Positions 39,547-49,505 are shown, numbered from the stretch's first letter. The stretch is 64,000 nt of DNA from an uncultured Christensenellaceae bacterium (GCA_944383905.1 CALWRI010000004.1:45196-109195); one strand, 5' to 3'. Numbers and translations: made by a program. The notes: generated by a model from the letters alone, not told the origin.

Positions 39547-41991
39547 TTACTTTACGGGTTTGCTTTCTTTTACGGGTTTGAGGTTCCAGATCCTCGTAGC
39601 GTATTCCTTCACGCTTCTGTCGGACGAGAAGAAGCCCGCGTTTGCGGTGTTCATAAGAGACATTCTGCCCCATCTCTCCCTGTCGCCGTAAGCCTTGTCG
39701 AGTCTGTCGTGCGCGTCGCAGTAGGATTGGAAATCCGCGAGCACTTTGTAGTGATCCGCGTTTCCGCCGCCGCCGACGGTGAGGCTGTCCGCTATCTCGC
39801 CGAAGTTTACGCCTGCAATGCCGCTTCTCAAGCCGTCTATGACCGCTTTGATGCGCGCGTTGTTGTTGTAATATCTCGTCGGCTCGTAACCGTTCTTGCT
39901 CAATTCTTCGATCTCACTCGCGAGCAGACCGAAAATGAAGATGTTTTCGTCGCCCACTCTCTCGTGGATCTCAATATTAGCGCCGTCCATCGTGCCGATC
40001 GTCACGGCGCCGTTGATCATAAACTTCATGTTGCCGGTACCCGAAGCCTCTTTTCCCGCAATGGAGATCTGCTCCGAAACGTCGGAAGCAGGCATGATCA
40101 TCTCCGCGAGAGTGACGCGGTAGTTTTCGAGGAATATGACCTTTATCTTGTCGTTTACCTGCGGATCGTTGTTGATAAGGTTGCCGAGGGAATATATAAG
40201 CCTTATTATCTGCTTTGCCATATAGTAGCTCGAAGCCGCCTTTGCGCCGAAAATGAACGTCCTCGGATTCATCTGTATGCCCGGGTTGCTTTTGATCGTA
40301 TAGTAGAGATCAAGTATGTGCAGCGCGTTGAGGAGCTGTCTTTTATACTCGTGCAATCTCTTGACCTGAACGTCGAATATCGAATCGGGATCTATGCTGA
40401 CTCCCGTGCTCTCCTTGACGTAGTTGGCAAAATCCGCCTTGTTTGCGCGTTTGATATCCAGCCACTTGTCAAGCACGTCTCTCTTGCCCTTGAACTGCTC
40501 GAGTTTCTTGAGCTCGTCCGCGTCCTTGAGGAAGGAATCTCCGATGAGCTCCGTGATAAACGCAGAAAGCCTCGGATTTGCCTGGCAGAGCCATCTGCGG
40601 TAAGTAATGCCGTTGGTGACGTTGGTGAACACGCTCGGGTTCATCTTGTAATAGTCGTTGAACACGTCGTTTTTGAGGATCTCGCTGTGCAGCTCCGAAA
40701 CACCGTTGACGGTGTGAGAAGCCGCGAGACAGAGATTTGCCATCTTGATCTGATTGTGAGACAAGACGGCGTTGTAGGCGACCTTATTCCAATCGTTGGG
40801 ATAGAACTCCCACAGCTTGTTGCAGAATCTCTGGTTGATCTCACCGATTATCTGATAAATACGCGGCAGGAGCTGTCTGAACAGATGCTCGGGCCACTTT
40901 TCGAGCGCCTCCGCCATAACGGTATGGTTCGTGTACGAAATGGTGCGCGTAACGATGTCCCACGCCTTTTCCCAGCTGTATCCGTATTCGTCGAGGAGCA
41001 ATCTCATAAGCTCGGGTATGCAAAGAGTCGGATGCGTATCGTTGATGTGGATTGCAACCTTGTCGGGAAGCGAGTCCAAGGTGCCGTAATCGCGCAGATG
41101 AGTCTTGAATATGGACTGGATCGACGCCGAGACGAAGAAATACTGCTGTTTGAGACGGAGCATCTTTCCTTCGGTGTGATGGTCTGCGGGATAAAGAACT
41201 TTGGTAATGCTCTCCGCAAGTGCCTTGTTTTCAAGCGACTTGACGTATTCGCCCTGCGCAAAAAGCTGCATATCAAAGTCCACGGGCGCTTTTGCCGTCC
41301 ACAGACGGAGTTTGTTGACCGCATCCACGTTGTAACCGCTGATGTTCATATCGTAAGGTATAGCCTGAATCGTGTCGCAATCGTGATAATCGATATAAAG
41401 TCTGCCGTTTTCCCAGCGCTGGCTCACAGTGCCGCCGAATCTGACCTCGAAGGTGTCCTCGACTCTCGGAGAGAGCCACACGTCGCCTTCGTTGAGCCAT
41501 TCGTCGGGCATTTCAAGTTGCCAGCCGTCGGATATCTTCTGTTTGAAAATGCCGTAATCGTATCTGATCGAGAAGCCGCTCGCAACGTAGTTGAGGTTGG
41601 TGAGAGACTCCATATAAGCCGCGGCGAGTCTGCCGAGACCGCCGTTGCCGAGACCCGCGTCGGGTTCGATTGCATAGAGGTCGTTGAGGTTAAAGCCGTA
41701 ATGCTCCACCGCTTTTTCAAACACGTCGGTCATCCCGAGGTTGAAAAGGTGGTTTTTGAGCGATCTTCCGAGCAGGAACTCCATCGACATATAGTATACC
41801 TGTTTGGTCTTCTGCTCTTTTCTTCTTCTTTTGAAATCAAGCCTTTTTTCGGTCAATATGTCCCTTACCGTCATACATACCGCGCGGTACGCCTGCGCAG
41901 GGCTCGCGTCCGCGAGAGGTTTGCCGAAATAGGTCTGAGACTTCATTTCCAAAATCTCTTCAATTCTTTTTGTATTAAGTTTTTGTTCCAT
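39547..41991 (-). CDS. glgP: Glycogen phosphorylase
   Basis: PLP enzyme that releases glucose-1-phosphate from glycogen or maltodextrin. The 814 residues match the family. The PLP-lysine motif is EASGTGNMKFMINGA, and the N-terminal VYYMSMEFLLGRSL and NDTHPTLCIPELMR are conserved. The usual eukaryotic phosphorylation site is absent. It lies 130 bases after glgA; a stem-loop in that gap may attenuate or process the message. It is coupled to the GH13 gene downstream. Confidence 0.96.
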   Translation of the reverse strand: MEQKLNTKRIEEILEMKSQTYFGKPLADASPAQAYRAVCMTVRDILTEKRLDFKRRRKEQKTKQVYYMSMEFLLGRSLKNHLFNLGMTDVFEKAVEHYGFNLNDLYAIEPDAGLGNGGLGRLAAAYMESLTNLNYVASGFSIRYDYGIFKQKISDGWQLEMPDEWLNEGDVWLSPRVEDTFEVRFGGTVSQRWENGRLYIDYHDCDTIQAIPYDMNISGYNVDAVNKLRLWTAKAPVDFDMQLFAQGEYVKSLENKALAESITKVLYPADHHTEGKMLRLKQQYFFVSASIQSIFKTHLRDYGTLDSLPDKVAIHINDTHPTLCIPELMRLLLDEYGYSWEKAWDIVTRTISYTNHTVMAEALEKWPEHLFRQLLPRIYQIIGEINQRFCNKLWEFYPNDWNKVAYNAVLSHNQIKMANLCLAASHTVNGVSELHSEILKNDVFNDYYKMNPSVFTNVTNGITYRRWLCQANPRLSAFITELIGDSFLKDADELKKLEQFKGKRDVLDKWLDIKRANKADFANYVKESTGVSIDPDSIFDVQVKRLHEYKRQLLNALHILDLYYTIKSNPGIQMNPRTFIFGAKAASSYYMAKQIIRLIYSLGNLINNDPQVNDKIKVIFLENYRVTLAEMIMPASDVSEQISIAGKEASGTGNMKFMINGAVTIGTMDGANIEIHERVGDENIFIFGLLASEIEELSKNGYEPTRYYNNNARIKAVIDGLRSGIAGVNFGEIADSLTVGGGGNADHYKVLADFQSYCDAHDRLDKAYGDRERWGRMSLMNTANAGFFSSDRSVKEYATRIWNLKPVKESKPVK

Positions 41992-42015
41992 ATATTCTCC
42001 GTTAAAAAACTTTGT

Positions 42016-42043
42016 AAAGGCTTGCCTTGAAAGACAAGCCTTT
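42016..42043 (-). terminator. Hairpin between glgA and glgP
   Basis: On the minus strand a 9-bp stem AAAGGCTTG / CAAGCCTTT with a 10-base loop; after ACAAAG comes a T6 run. It may partly terminate or stabilise the mRNA between synthesis and degradation genes. Confidence 0.6.
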
Positions 42044-42121
42044 TATTTATCGCACAATATCTGTATTATAAACTAAATTTTGCCTTTTGTATAGCAAATG
42101 ATACTCTTTTGGGGATGTCTT

Positions 42122-43939
42122 TTACAGATTTTGGTACAGCGCGACGTACTGCTTGCAGATGTTGTTCCACGAGAAGTCCTGACTCATAGCGTTTTGCACG
42201 AGCTGCTTCCAGTCGTCCTTGTAATCGTAATACAATCCGACCGCTCTCTCTATCGCATAAAGCATATCGTGAGCGTTGTAGGAATAGAACGTGAAGCCCG
42301 TGCCCTGCTTCGTCGTGCCGTTGTAGGGTACGACGGTATCTTTGAGTCCGCCCGTCTCTCTGACGATGGGTATCGTGCCGTATCTCATGGAGATCATCTG
42401 GCTGAGACCGCACGGTTCGAACTTGCTGGGCATGAGGAATATATCCGCGCCCGCATAGATCTTGCTCGCAAGGTCGCCCGAGAAGCCGAGAACTGCGCGC
42501 AGTTTGTCCGGGAAGCGCTTTTGCATATCCTTGAGCAGCGATTCGTACTTCCAGTCTCCGCTGCCGAGAACGACCATCTGAATGCCCTTGGAAAGTATGT
42601 CTTCAAACACGTTTGCGATAAGTTCCATACCCTTTTGCTCCGTCAGGCGGGTGACCATGCCGATTATCGGCACGTTGGGATTCTGATTGAGGTTGAGCAT
42701 CTGCTGCAATCCCTTTTTGTTGGCAGCCTTGTCCGCGACGGTGTTCTTGTCGTAATTCTTGAACAAAGCTTTGTCGGTGGAAGGATTGTTGATGTCCACG
42801 TCGATGCCGTTTATTATGCCGGACAGCTTGTATTTTCTCGCGCCGAGAATATCCTGCAATCCGAAGCTGTAATAACTGTTGAGTATCTCTCCCGCATAGG
42901 TCGGCGAAACGGTCGTTACCTTGTTGGAGCACTCGATCGCGCCCTTCATGAAGTTGACGCAATTCTGATACATGACGAGGGATTTTTTATCCGCGGGAAG
43001 TCCCAGAATGTCGTCGCATATCTCACCGCCGTACTTGCCCTGGAACTGGATGTTGTGTATCGTGAACACGGTACGCGCGTTTTTGCAGTAGGGCGAGTTG
43101 CGGTAATATACGTCGAGGTAGACGGGAGTGAGACCCGTATGCCAGTCGTGGCAGTGAATGACGTCGGGCGTAAAGTCCATGATCGGCAACGCTTCGAGCA
43201 CGGCTTTGGAGAAGAACGCAAATCTCTCCGCGTCGTCGTAATGGCCGTAAATGCCGTTGCGCTTGAAATAGTATTCGTTGTCGATGAAATAATAGGTCAC
43301 ACCGTCGTATTTCTGCGTGAACACGCCGCAGTATTGGTATCTCCACGCCAGCGAGACGTAACAGCAACCGAGATACTGCATCGTCGTCCTGAATTTGTCG
43401 GGAATGTTGAAATAGAGCGGCAGGACTACCCTGACGTCGTATCCCTCTTTGAGAAGCGCTTTGGGAAGCGCCGCGGCGACGTCGCCGAGACCGCCCGTCT
43501 TGACGTAAGGCAGAGCTTCCGCCGCGACGAACAGCACCTTCTTCTTGTATGCGGGTGCGGGTTCTTTTTCGGTCTTCTTTTCAGCTTCTGCCTTCTTTGC
43601 GACGGCTTCTGCCTTTTCGACTACCTTTTCAACCTTTTCCGCAGTCTTCACTGCGGCTTCTTTGACGGCATCCTTGACCTTTTCTTGCGCTTTCATTGCG
43701 GATTTTTGAACTTTTTCCGCTTTTTTCTCGACTTTTTTGACCGTATCGACCGGCTTACCCTGCGCTTTTTCCACGGTTTCGACGACGGTTTTTTCAACCT
43801 TTTCCGTCTTTTCGGCAACCGCCTTTACGGCTTTTTCAGCCTTTTCGGCGGCAGGCTTTTTCTCTTCCGCGGGAGCCGCTACAACAGTTTTCTCCTCTGC
43901 GGGAGCCGCCGGCTTTTTGGTCTGAGCTTTTTTTGCCAT
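42122..43939 (-). CDS. glgA: Glycogen synthase with long Lys/Ala/Glu-rich N-terminal extension
   Basis: GT5 glycogen synthase that adds glucose from ADP-glucose to alpha-1,4 chains. The catalytic part (about 132-605, 474 residues) is complete: substrate-binding KTGGLGD (147-153), IHCHDWHTGL and the C-terminal KFEPCGLSQ. It is preceded by about 130 residues made almost only of Lys, Ala, Glu, Val and Thr (for example EKAEKAVKAVAEKTEKVEK), which look like a charged single helix or coiled coil, as in histone H1-like and phasin-type proteins. The extension is in frame and has its own ribosome binding site (AGGAGAAAGG). GlgA enzymes normally start at the VLFVAAE region. The extension is likely a localisation or polymer-binding element. 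Confidence 0.93.
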   Translation of the reverse strand: MAKKAQTKKPAAPAEEKTVVAAPAEEKKPAAEKAEKAVKAVAEKTEKVEKTVVETVEKAQGKPVDTVKKVEKKAEKVQKSAMKAQEKVKDAVKEAAVKTAEKVEKVVEKAEAVAKKAEAEKKTEKEPAPAYKKKVLFVAAEALPYVKTGGLGDVAAALPKALLKEGYDVRVVLPLYFNIPDKFRTTMQYLGCCYVSLAWRYQYCGVFTQKYDGVTYYFIDNEYYFKRNGIYGHYDDAERFAFFSKAVLEALPIMDFTPDVIHCHDWHTGLTPVYLDVYYRNSPYCKNARTVFTIHNIQFQGKYGGEICDDILGLPADKKSLVMYQNCVNFMKGAIECSNKVTTVSPTYAGEILNSYYSFGLQDILGARKYKLSGIINGIDVDINNPSTDKALFKNYDKNTVADKAANKKGLQQMLNLNQNPNVPIIGMVTRLTEQKGMELIANVFEDILSKGIQMVVLGSGDWKYESLLKDMQKRFPDKLRAVLGFSGDLASKIYAGADIFLMPSKFEPCGLSQMISMRYGTIPIVRETGGLKDTVVPYNGTTKQGTGFTFYSYNAHDMLYAIERAVGLYYDYKDDWKQLVQNAMSQDFSWNNICKQYVALYQNL

Positions 43940-43957
43940 TATCCTTTCTCCTGTTTA

Positions 43958-45073
43958 TTAGACTACTTTGTTTTTGACGATGACGACGGGATAATTCTGC
44001 GATCCGCTTATCGTCTTGTCCTCGGTAACGGTCACGTCTTTGTCCGTTATCGTATATTTGAGTTCGGAATACTTCATTATATGACCGTTTTCCATAACTA
44101 TCGAATTTGAGATCACCGCGCCTTCTTCGACCACGACTCCGCGGAACAGGATGCTGTTCTCGACCTTTCCCGCAATGTCGCAACCGTCTGCTATCAGTGA
44201 ATTCTTGACCTCGGCACCGTCTCTGTACAGAGTCGGGACGGAGTCTTTGACCTTTGTGAATATCTTGCCGCAACGGTAGAACAGATCGTTTCTTATCGCG
44301 GGATCGAGGATCTTCATGCTCTCCGTATAATAGGACTTGACGTCGTCTATTATCGCAGCATATCCGTCGACGTGGTAGCTGTATATCGCGAGATTGTCCA
44401 CCTTTTGCTGGATTATGTTCTTTTCGAAATCGAGCATCCCCCTCTCGTAAGAATCCGTAATGAGAGACATCAGCAGGTTTTTCTTGATCAGGTAGATGTT
44501 GAGACCCACTTCCGCCTGTTCGTCCGAAGTATTTGCGGTGAGTCTGACGCCGGTGACCTTGCCGGTAAAGTCCTTTTCGACGAGCACGCGCTTGGACGAA
44601 GTCGGATGCGAAGTGTAAGTCAGCATCGTGATGTCAGCGCCGTTGGAGACGTGCTGGCTGTATACGTCCTCGAAATCGATGTTCGCGGCAATGTTGCTGT
44701 TGGTGAGAATGACGTATTCCTCGTTTGCCTTCTCCATATAGTCGAGTATGCCGTAAAGCGCTTCGATCTTGCCTTTGAACATACTGCGCGACGTATTGGA
44801 AGAATAGGGCGGGAATACCGCGAGACCGCTGTTTTTGCGGTTGAGGTCCCAGTCACGACCCATACGCAGATGATCCATAAGAGAAGAATAATTGCTTCTC
44901 GTGATTATGCCGATCGTGGTGATATTGCTGTTGACGAGGTTGGACAGCGTAAAGTCGATGAAGCGGTATCTGCCGCAGAACGGAAGCGACGCCGTTGTCC
45001 TGTGAATGGTAAGCTCGTTGAGTTTTGTTTCGTTATCGCTTGCGAAAACTATACTCATTATCAGATTGTTCAT
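43958..45073 (-). CDS. glgD: Glucose-1-phosphate adenylyltransferase subunit GlgD
   Basis: Regulatory paralogue of GlgC found in Bacillota. The 371 residues keep the nucleotidyltransferase fold and left-handed beta-helix but lack the GGxGTRL nucleotide loop: the N-terminus reads SIVFASDNETKLNELT. It is therefore probably catalytically weak and activates GlgC in a heterotetramer. It starts 11 bases after glgC and ends 18 bases before glgA, inside the operon. Confidence 0.95.
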   Translation of the reverse strand: MNNLIMSIVFASDNETKLNELTIHRTTASLPFCGRYRFIDFTLSNLVNSNITTIGIITRSNYSSLMDHLRMGRDWDLNRKNSGLAVFPPYSSNTSRSMFKGKIEALYGILDYMEKANEEYVILTNSNIAANIDFEDVYSQHVSNGADITMLTYTSHPTSSKRVLVEKDFTGKVTGVRLTANTSDEQAEVGLNIYLIKKNLLMSLITDSYERGMLDFEKNIIQQKVDNLAIYSYHVDGYAAIIDDVKSYYTESMKILDPAIRNDLFYRCGKIFTKVKDSVPTLYRDGAEVKNSLIADGCDIAGKVENSILFRGVVVEEGAVISNSIVMENGHIMKYSELKYTITDKDVTVTEDKTISGSQNYPVVIVKNKVV

Positions 45074-45084
45074 ACTTTCCTCCC

Positions 45085-46278
45085 TTAATCAACCATTGCT
45101 TTTACGGGGACTATCTGACCCGCTTTTACGACCGCTCCCGGTCCGACGACGGTGATCTGCCACTCGCCTTTGACCATACCCGTCTGGGTATCGCCGACCT
45201 TCGCGTTCTCTCCGATGACCGCGCCGTCGCCGACTATGGCGTATCTGACGACCGCACCCGACTTGACGACCGCGCCCGGCATGATCGTGCTGTCTTCGAT
45301 CAGCGCGCCTTCTTCGACCTTGACGCAGGAAGATATGACGCTGTTTTTGATCGTGCCGTCGATCTCGCAACCCTCGGTGACGAGAGAATTGACGACCTCG
45401 GCGTGATCTCCCATGAAGTGCGGAGGCTCCGCCGCGTTTCTCGCATATATCTTCCAGCTGCTGTCCTCGAGGCGCAATCCGCTCGTCTTGTCAAGCAGAT
45501 CCATGTTCGCCTCCCAGAGGCTGGAGATCGTACCGACGTCCTTCCAGTAGCCGTCAAACTTGTAGGCAAACAGCTTCTGACCGTCTTTGAGCATATTGGG
45601 AATGATGTTTTTGCCAAAGTCGTTGCTGCTCTTTTCGTCAGCCTCGTCCTCAATGAGATATTTCTTGAGCTCGTTCCACTTGAAAATGTAGATGCCCATC
45701 GAAGCGTTGGTGCTCTTGGGCTGTTTGGGCTTTTCTTCAAACTCGTATACGGAGCCGTCGGGGTTGGTATTCATGATTCCGAAACGGGACGCCTCTTCTA
45801 TGCTTACGTTGATGACGGCTATCGTGCAGTCCGCGCCCTTCTTCTTGTGGAAATCGAGCATCTGCGAATAGTCCATCTTGTAAATGTGATCGCCCGAGAG
45901 CACAAGAACGTATTCGGGAGAAAACTTGTCTATGAATTCGATGTTCTGATAAATAGCGTTCGCGGTGCCTTTATACCAGTCGGATTTCGCACTCTTCATA
46001 TAGGGCGGCAGGACGTAAACGCCGCCGTTGAGCCTGTCGAGATCCCACGGCTGTCCGTTGCCGATATATTGGTTGAGCGCAAAAGGTCTGTACTGTGTGA
46101 GCACGCCTATCGTGTCGATATTAGAGTTGATGCAGTTTGACAGCGGAAAGTCGATGATCTTATACTTTCCTCCGAAAGATACCGCCGGCTTTGCGAGGTT
46201 TGCGGTCAGGCTGTAAAGTCTCGTGCCCTGTCCTCCCGCAAGAAGCATAGCTACGCACTCTTTTTTGTTGGAATACAT
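45085..46278 (-). CDS. glgC: Glucose-1-phosphate adenylyltransferase, catalytic subunit
   Basis: Makes ADP-glucose from glucose-1-phosphate and ATP, the committed step of glycogen synthesis. The 397 residues have the nucleotide loop LAGGQGTRL, the lysine in [11 protein letters not shown], the metal/catalytic Asp in [11 protein letters not shown] and substrate residues in [11 protein letters not shown]-terminal left-handed beta-helix mediates assembly with GlgD. It follows glgB after 59 bases. Confidence 0.96.
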   Translation of the reverse strand: MYSNKKECVAMLLAGGQGTRLYSLTANLAKPAVSFGGKYKIIDFPLSNCINSNIDTIGVLTQYRPFALNQYIGNGQPWDLDRLNGGVYVLPPYMKSAKSDWYKGTANAIYQNIEFIDKFSPEYVLVLSGDHIYKMDYSQMLDFHKKKGADCTIAVINVSIEEASRFGIMNTNPDGSVYEFEEKPKQPKSTNASMGIYIFKWNELKKYLIEDEADEKSSNDFGKNIIPNMLKDGQKLFAYKFDGYWKDVGTISSLWEANMDLLDKTSGLRLEDSSWKIYARNAAEPPHFMGDHAEVVNSLVTEGCEIDGTIKNSVISSCVKVEEGALIEDSTIMPGAVVKSGAVVRYAIVGDGAVIGENAKVGDTQTGMVKGEWQITVVGPGAVVKAGQIVPVKAMVD

Positions 46279-46337
46279 ATTTCCCTCCTCATCAGATATG
46301 TCGCGGAAGCGTCCGCTCCCGCAAGTTTATTATTTTT

Positions 46338-48260
46338 TCATTTTGCGGCCTTTTCGGCCTTTTTCTTTCTCTTTTTTGCCTTGCCCGCTTTGAGATAAAG
46401 CACGCTGTTGGGAGCGACGTCCACGCTTATGTACTGCGGGAAACCGTGCATCTCGCCTTCGAACGGCTCGTATCTGAACGCGCTCGCGTTGCCGCCGTAT
46501 TTGGGCGAATTGCTGTCAAGGACGACGTCGTAATACTTGTATTCGGGCACGCCGAGACAGTAATTCTGACGTCTTACCGGACTGAAATTTATTATCGCCA
46601 CGGTGTAGTCGCCGTTTTTGGCTTCTCTCTTGAAAGCGACGATGTTCTGCGTATTGTCGTCCACGCAAATCCATTTGAACCCGTCGTAACTGCAATCTTC
46701 TTCATACATCTCCTTGTGTCCGAGATAGTACGCGTTGAGGTCTTTGACAAAGTTGTGCAGATTGCGGTGGCTGTCGTAATCGAGCAGGAACCAGTCGAGC
46801 TGTTTCTTGTAATCCCACTCTATGAACTGCCCGAACTCGCCGCCCATAAACAGCAGCTTTTTGCCCGGGTGCGCCATCATATAGCCGAGGAACACCTTGT
46901 CGCCGTCGAATTTTTCGTTGTACTCTCCCGGCATCTTGTTGAGAAGAGATCTCTTGCCGTGCACGACCTCGTCATGAGAGATCGGGAGTATATAGTTTTC
47001 CGAAAAGGCGTATGTGATCGAGAAAGTAATCTTGTCGTGCATATCCTTGCGGAAGAACGGGTTTGCGGAGACGTAACAGAGTATGTCGTTCATCCAGCCC
47101 ATATTCCACTTGAAATTGAAGCCGAGACCGCCGTCGTAAGCGGGTTTCGTGACCATCGGGAACGCGGTGGATTCTTCCGCGATCATCAACAGCCCGGGAT
47201 GCTTGGTCAGAAGCTCCGTATTGAGTTGTTTGATGAAATCTATCGCTTCGAGATTGTAATTGCCGCCGAACGCGTTTGCACGCCACGCGCCGTCTCTCCT
47301 GCCGTAATCGAGATAAAGCATACTCGCCACGGCGTCCATTCTTATGCCGTCGACGTGAAATTCGTTGACCCAGTAGCTTGCCGACGAGATGAGGAAACTC
47401 CTGACTTCGGTCTTGCCGTAATCAAAGACGCGGGTACCCCACTCCTTGTGCTCCTTTTTGAGCTCGTCGGTATATTCGTAGAGCGGCTCGCCGTCGAATT
47501 CGTAAAGTCCGTGCGCGTCTTTGGGGAAGTGCGCGACGACCCAGTCGAGAATGACACCGATACCGCTTTTGTGCATCTTGTCGACGAAATATCTGAAATC
47601 GTCGGGCGTGCCGTAACGCGAAGTGGGCGCGTACATACCCGTCACCTGATAACCCCAGCTGCCGTCAAACGGATATTCCGTAACGGGCAGGATTTCTACG
47701 TGGGTGTATCCCATTTCCTTTGCGTAAACGGACAGCTCGTCCGCTATCTTGCGGTAATTGTAAATATTGCCGTCCTCGTACCTGCGCCAACTGCCGAGAT
47801 GCACCTCGTATATGTTCATCGGCGAATGATACGGGTCGTATTTCTTCTTCGCTTCCTGCCATTTGGAGTCCCCCCAGACATAGGCGGATTCAAACAACTT
47901 CGAAGCGTTGGCGGGAGCGGTCTCCGCATGAGTAGCATAAGGATCGCATTTCATGAGAATATCCCCGCTTGCGGTCTGAATGCTGAACTTGTAGGTGCTG
48001 AAATTTTCAAGTCCCTCTATCTTGCATTCCCAGATCTCGCCGTCTCTCGTCATAGGGTTGACGTCCCTGTCCCACTTGTTGAAATCTCCGACAACGCTCA
48101 CGCTCTTTGCATGCGGCGCCCATACCCTGAAAGTCCACACGTTGACTTTGCCCTGTTTTTCGCAAGACGGACAGAAGAGTTTGTATGCCTCGTAATTCGT
48201 ACCCTCGTGAAAAAGGTAAACGGGAAGGTTGAGTTCCTTTTTTCCTGTTTTTTCTGCCAT
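46338..48260 (-). CDS. glgB: 1,4-alpha-glucan branching enzyme with basic C-terminal tail
   Basis: GH13 enzyme that introduces alpha-1,6 branches into glycogen. The 640 residues comprise a CBM48 domain (about 25-130), the catalytic barrel (nucleophile Asp in DGIRMDAV, acid/base Glu in MIAEESTAFP, Asp in ISHDEVVHGK) and a C-terminal beta domain. The last 17 residues (AGKAKKRKKKAEKAAK) form a strongly basic Lys/Ala tail after the normal domain end, which recalls the extension of GlgA. It is the first gene of the operon, with AGAGGAG before the ATG. Confidence 0.95.
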   Translation of the reverse strand: MAEKTGKKELNLPVYLFHEGTNYEAYKLFCPSCEKQGKVNVWTFRVWAPHAKSVSVVGDFNKWDRDVNPMTRDGEIWECKIEGLENFSTYKFSIQTASGDILMKCDPYATHAETAPANASKLFESAYVWGDSKWQEAKKKYDPYHSPMNIYEVHLGSWRRYEDGNIYNYRKIADELSVYAKEMGYTHVEILPVTEYPFDGSWGYQVTGMYAPTSRYGTPDDFRYFVDKMHKSGIGVILDWVVAHFPKDAHGLYEFDGEPLYEYTDELKKEHKEWGTRVFDYGKTEVRSFLISSASYWVNEFHVDGIRMDAVASMLYLDYGRRDGAWRANAFGGNYNLEAIDFIKQLNTELLTKHPGLLMIAEESTAFPMVTKPAYDGGLGFNFKWNMGWMNDILCYVSANPFFRKDMHDKITFSITYAFSENYILPISHDEVVHGKRSLLNKMPGEYNEKFDGDKVFLGYMMAHPGKKLLFMGGEFGQFIEWDYKKQLDWFLLDYDSHRNLHNFVKDLNAYYLGHKEMYEEDCSYDGFKWICVDDNTQNIVAFKREAKNGDYTVAIINFSPVRRQNYCLGVPEYKYYDVVLDSNSPKYGGNASAFRYEPFEGEMHGFPQYISVDVAPNSVLYLKAGKAKKRKKKAEKAAK

Positions 48261-48290
48261 ACGGACTCCTCTTTGAATTTACTTGTAATT

Positions 48291-48320
48291 ATTATAACAT
48301 ATACCGACGCGGCATTTCAA
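48291..48320 (-). promoter_or_regulatory. Promoter of the glycogen operon
   Basis: On the minus strand TTGAAA (48320-48315), 18-base spacer, TATAAT (48296-48291), 30 bases before the glgB ATG. Confidence 0.75.
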
Positions 48321-48409
48321 TATGCAATGCTAATTTTTTTGTCCGATTTTAACGAACTTTACCCGTTTCGGCACTGTACAAGACGCAGCGCAACTTTCTT
48401 GAAAGACGA

Positions 48410-49393
48410 TCAGACTTTCTCTATGTCGTCGGGATAAACTATCCCCGAAAGCCTGCGACATTCGTCCATAATCTCCATGACCTCAACGGTGTCCGCCGCC
48501 GTCATGAATCTGCTCTCCGTCTCCCCTCTCGCAACGCTGTCGGCAACCGCGTCAAATTCGAAAACATATCCTTTTGGCGCACGGTACGTCTTCTTTTTGC
48601 TGCCCTTTTCGTCGTAAAGGACCGCCTTTTTGGGACGGGTATAATTGGACATCACGATCCTGCCCTTTTCTCCTTCTATCACCCCTTTGAAACTTTTCAG
48701 CCCTTCGAGCGTGCAGGAAAGATCGCACCTCGCGCCGTCATACGTCAGGGTTATCTCGTCCGAATAATCTATCCCGTCCGCCGTCTTCGCCTTGCACGAA
48801 ACCGATGTCGGCACGCCGAGAAGCATATGCGAAAACGAAATCGGATAAACCCCGACGTCGAGAAGCGCACCTCCGGCGTATTCCGGTTTGAACAGCCTGT
48901 CCGACAAGAACGGTCTGACCCACGTCGCGGGAGTGGAAAAACCTCCTTCAAACCGAGTTATCCTGCCGATCTCGCCGTTCTCCGCCCATTCTCTCGCCTG
49001 CAACACTACCGGTTGAAAACGCGTCCACATCGCTTCGCAAACGAACACTTTTTTTTCCTTCGCCGCTGCGAAAACTCTCCTTGCCTGCTCCGCATTGACC
49101 GTGAACGCCTTTTCGGCGAGCACGGGTTTGCCCGCCTTTATGCACGCGAGCGCGTTTGAATAGTGCACCGAATGAGGCGTTGCGATATAGACTGCGTCCA
49201 CCCTGCCGTCCTCGAGCATTTCTTCAAGCGTGCGGCAACAGTTCGCGCCGTACTTTTTCGCAAACTTCTCCGCTTTTTCAAACGTGCGCGAATAGACTGC
49301 GACGATCTCGTGTCTGCCGCTTTTTACTATCTCTTTGCAGGCGACCTTTGCGATCATGCCCGCGCCTATCACTCCCCAACGGAATTTTTTCAT
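48410..49393 (-). CDS. Gfo/Idh/MocA family oxidoreductase
   Basis: A 327-residue NAD(P)-dependent sugar or inositol dehydrogenase-type enzyme. The Rossmann start is WGVIGAGMIAKVACKEI, and the conserved lysine lies in PVLAEKAFTVN. The second domain is the usual open-faced beta-sheet. It resembles the dihydrodiol/1,5-anhydrofructose-type branch (GALLDVGVYPI); the substrate is unknown. The ATG at 49393 is preceded by AAGGAG. It is monocistronic. Confidence 0.88.
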   Translation of the reverse strand: MKKFRWGVIGAGMIAKVACKEIVKSGRHEIVAVYSRTFEKAEKFAKKYGANCCRTLEEMLEDGRVDAVYIATPHSVHYSNALACIKAGKPVLAEKAFTVNAEQARRVFAAAKEKKVFVCEAMWTRFQPVVLQAREWAENGEIGRITRFEGGFSTPATWVRPFLSDRLFKPEYAGGALLDVGVYPISFSHMLLGVPTSVSCKAKTADGIDYSDEITLTYDGARCDLSCTLEGLKSFKGVIEGEKGRIVMSNYTRPKKAVLYDEKGSKKKTYRAPKGYVFEFDAVADSVARGETESRFMTAADTVEVMEIMDECRRLSGIVYPDDIEKV

Positions 49394-49413
49394 GAGCTTT
49401 CTCCTTTTTTCAC

Positions 49414-49442
49414 ATTTTATCACAACGCCGAGTCTCTTTCAA
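49414..49442 (-). promoter_or_regulatory. Promoter of the Gfo/Idh/MocA gene
   Basis: On the minus strand TTGAAA (49442-49437), 17-base spacer, TAAAAT (49419-49414). Confidence 0.7.
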
Positions 49443-49505
49443 TACCGTCGCGGAACGGAAAAATTTATTTTGCCGCCTCGCTTCTCAATCCGCACGGCAA
49501 AAAAG

